Source: Sphingobacteruim zhuxiongii
Lineage (GTDB): Bacteria; Bacteroidota; Bacteroidia; Sphingobacteriales; Sphingobacteriaceae
DNA length: 64,000 nucleotides
NCBI RefSeq assembly: GCF_009557615.1
Contig: NZ_CP045652.1
Coordinates: 310,001 to 374,000 of the forward strand
Direction: 5' to 3'
Numbering within the stretch: position 1 is the stretch's first letter; each line of letters starts with the position of its first letter. The translations under genes and the position numbers were made by a program. Below the pieces are notes generated by a model. That model saw only the letters and a program-made list of their open reading frames with translations. It did no database searches and was not told the DNA's origin. Positions 63,341 through 64,000 of this stretch are shown one piece after another.

Positions 63341-64000
63341 ATGTTAAAAAAGTATAAAATATTGATACTGGCGATTATCCTGACGGCCGGAGGGATAACC
63401 CTAGTACTTAGCATATGGTTGTATGGGAACTACCAGAATCGCAAAATGTATTTTCTTGGTGCGGCAGATCATGTCTTGTTCGACGTGATTCAAGACTTCT
63501 ATCAAGAAAATGAAGTAGATCTGGTTAAACAGAACCAACTTCAGCGCTTTGATCGTGTAGAACGTGTCGTTGCGGCAATTGAAAACCGTTATCCCGACGT
63601 GAATCGTGATACGATTAAAAAGATCGTGGAAACGAATGGGCACAATCATGACAGCATTTTAGACGAGATGGCCATCTCTAAACGTGGAAAGTTCTCTGGA
63701 GGTAAAATATCTAGGCATCTAATCTCCACAATGGCTATTCGAAACATCAATTGGGATCAAACAACGGTCGATAGTTTATCTAGGCGATTGGAGTCTACTT
63801 TGCGAGATAGAAATCAGTATAGTCCGTTTGAACTGCATATCGTTAAGTTGGTAGGTGTCGACAGCATGAATCGAGACGAAGTCTATCAATCGCGCTTTAA
63901 GCAATTTAAAACAAGACCTATATTGATAGACCCTTCAGAAGATAAATACTTAGAGATCGACTTTATCGATCCACGATCCTTTTTGTTGTACTCTATTGGC
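63341..64000 (+). CDS. Membrane-anchored protein, possible sensor histidine kinase N-terminus (cut by window end)
   Basis: An open frame of 220 codons from the ATG at 63341 reaches the end of the window without a stop. It has an N-terminal membrane segment (ILILAIILTAGGITLVLSIWL) and a periplasmic part rich in charged residues, and FIDPRSFLLYSIG just before the edge resembles the turn into a second membrane segment. That layout matches Bacteroidota sensor histidine kinases, but no kinase motif is in view. A TAAATTTG at 63325-63332 may be its -7 box. It reads away from the DUF4270 gene. Confidence 0.72.
   Translation, partial: MLKKYKILILAIILTAGGITLVLSIWLYGNYQNRKMYFLGAADHVLFDVIQDFYQENEVDLVKQNQLQRFDRVERVVAAIENRYPDVNRDTIKKIVETNGHNHDSILDEMAISKRGKFSGGKISRHLISTMAIRNINWDQTTVDSLSRRLESTLRDRNQYSPFELHIVKLVGVDSMNRDEVYQSRFKQFKTRPILIDPSEDKYLEIDFIDPRSFLLYSIG

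Overview
The window looks like a chromosomal segment of a Bacteroidota bacterium, most likely Sphingobacteriaceae (Sphingobacterium or a close relative). The grounds are two SusC/SusD loci each driven by an ECF sigma factor and a FecR-type anti-sigma factor, a PafA-type alkaline phosphatase, DUF4270 and kelch lipoproteins, a short-chain-type threonine dehydrogenase, low-to-moderate GC, weak Shine-Dalgarno signals, and repeated Bacteroidota promoter -7 boxes of the form TAnnTTTG. The genus is inference; no rRNA gene is present.

Layout. 1-9.3 kb: a nutrient-uptake locus (sigma factor cut by the window edge, FecR, SusC, SusD, two TlpA-like thioredoxin proteins) closed by a strong terminator. 9.4-24.7 kb: housekeeping genes: uvrA, a PafA-like phosphatase, an Rrf2 regulator, a VOC protein, murF, pfkA, a DsbD split into two genes, birA, rsfS, ftsH, a LUD protein and a rhomboid protease. 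24.75-30.4 kb: an accessory segment abutting a truncated comM/yifB gene. It carries an XRE-like regulator, an AsmA-like membrane-anchored protein, palindromic repeats, a complete IS3-family element (1,203 bp with 17-bp inverted repeats) and a class A beta-lactamase.

30.5-33.6 kb: a YtxH / holin-like / hypothetical envelope trio, GDP-L-fucose synthase and trmB, the last two read from overlapping divergent promoters. 33.7-43.0 kb: a second, complete uptake locus (sigma, FecR, SusC, SusD, Tat-type Gfo/Idh/MocA oxidoreductase, TIM-barrel isomerase), probably for a carbohydrate processed by oxidation. 43.0-47.9 kb: an M28 peptidase, a tightly overlapping four-gene membrane cassette (TM2, DUF2752, DUF4870, M48 metalloprotease), trhO and a DUF3820 protein. 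47.8-55.5 kb: a surface-polysaccharide-like cluster (two glycosyltransferases, FkbM methyltransferase, Wzx-like flippase, asparagine-synthase-like protein, CapA-like protein, one lipoprotein). 55.5-64.0 kb: a DeoR regulator, a repeat protein with six GFxPRFK-type motifs, yebC, threonine dehydrogenase, asd, a kelch/DUF4270 lipoprotein pair and the start of a membrane sensor-like protein that runs off the window.

Points most worth a second look are the overlapping TM2-DUF2752-DUF4870-M48 cassette, in which the DUF2752 gene has no ordinary start codon; the island in comM; the +1 offset of the IS3 frames across a run of nine A; four convergent gene pairs that share exactly four nucleotides at their stop codons; and the repeat protein at 56.3-57.3 kb. 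All functions are read from protein motifs by eye; no database search was run.
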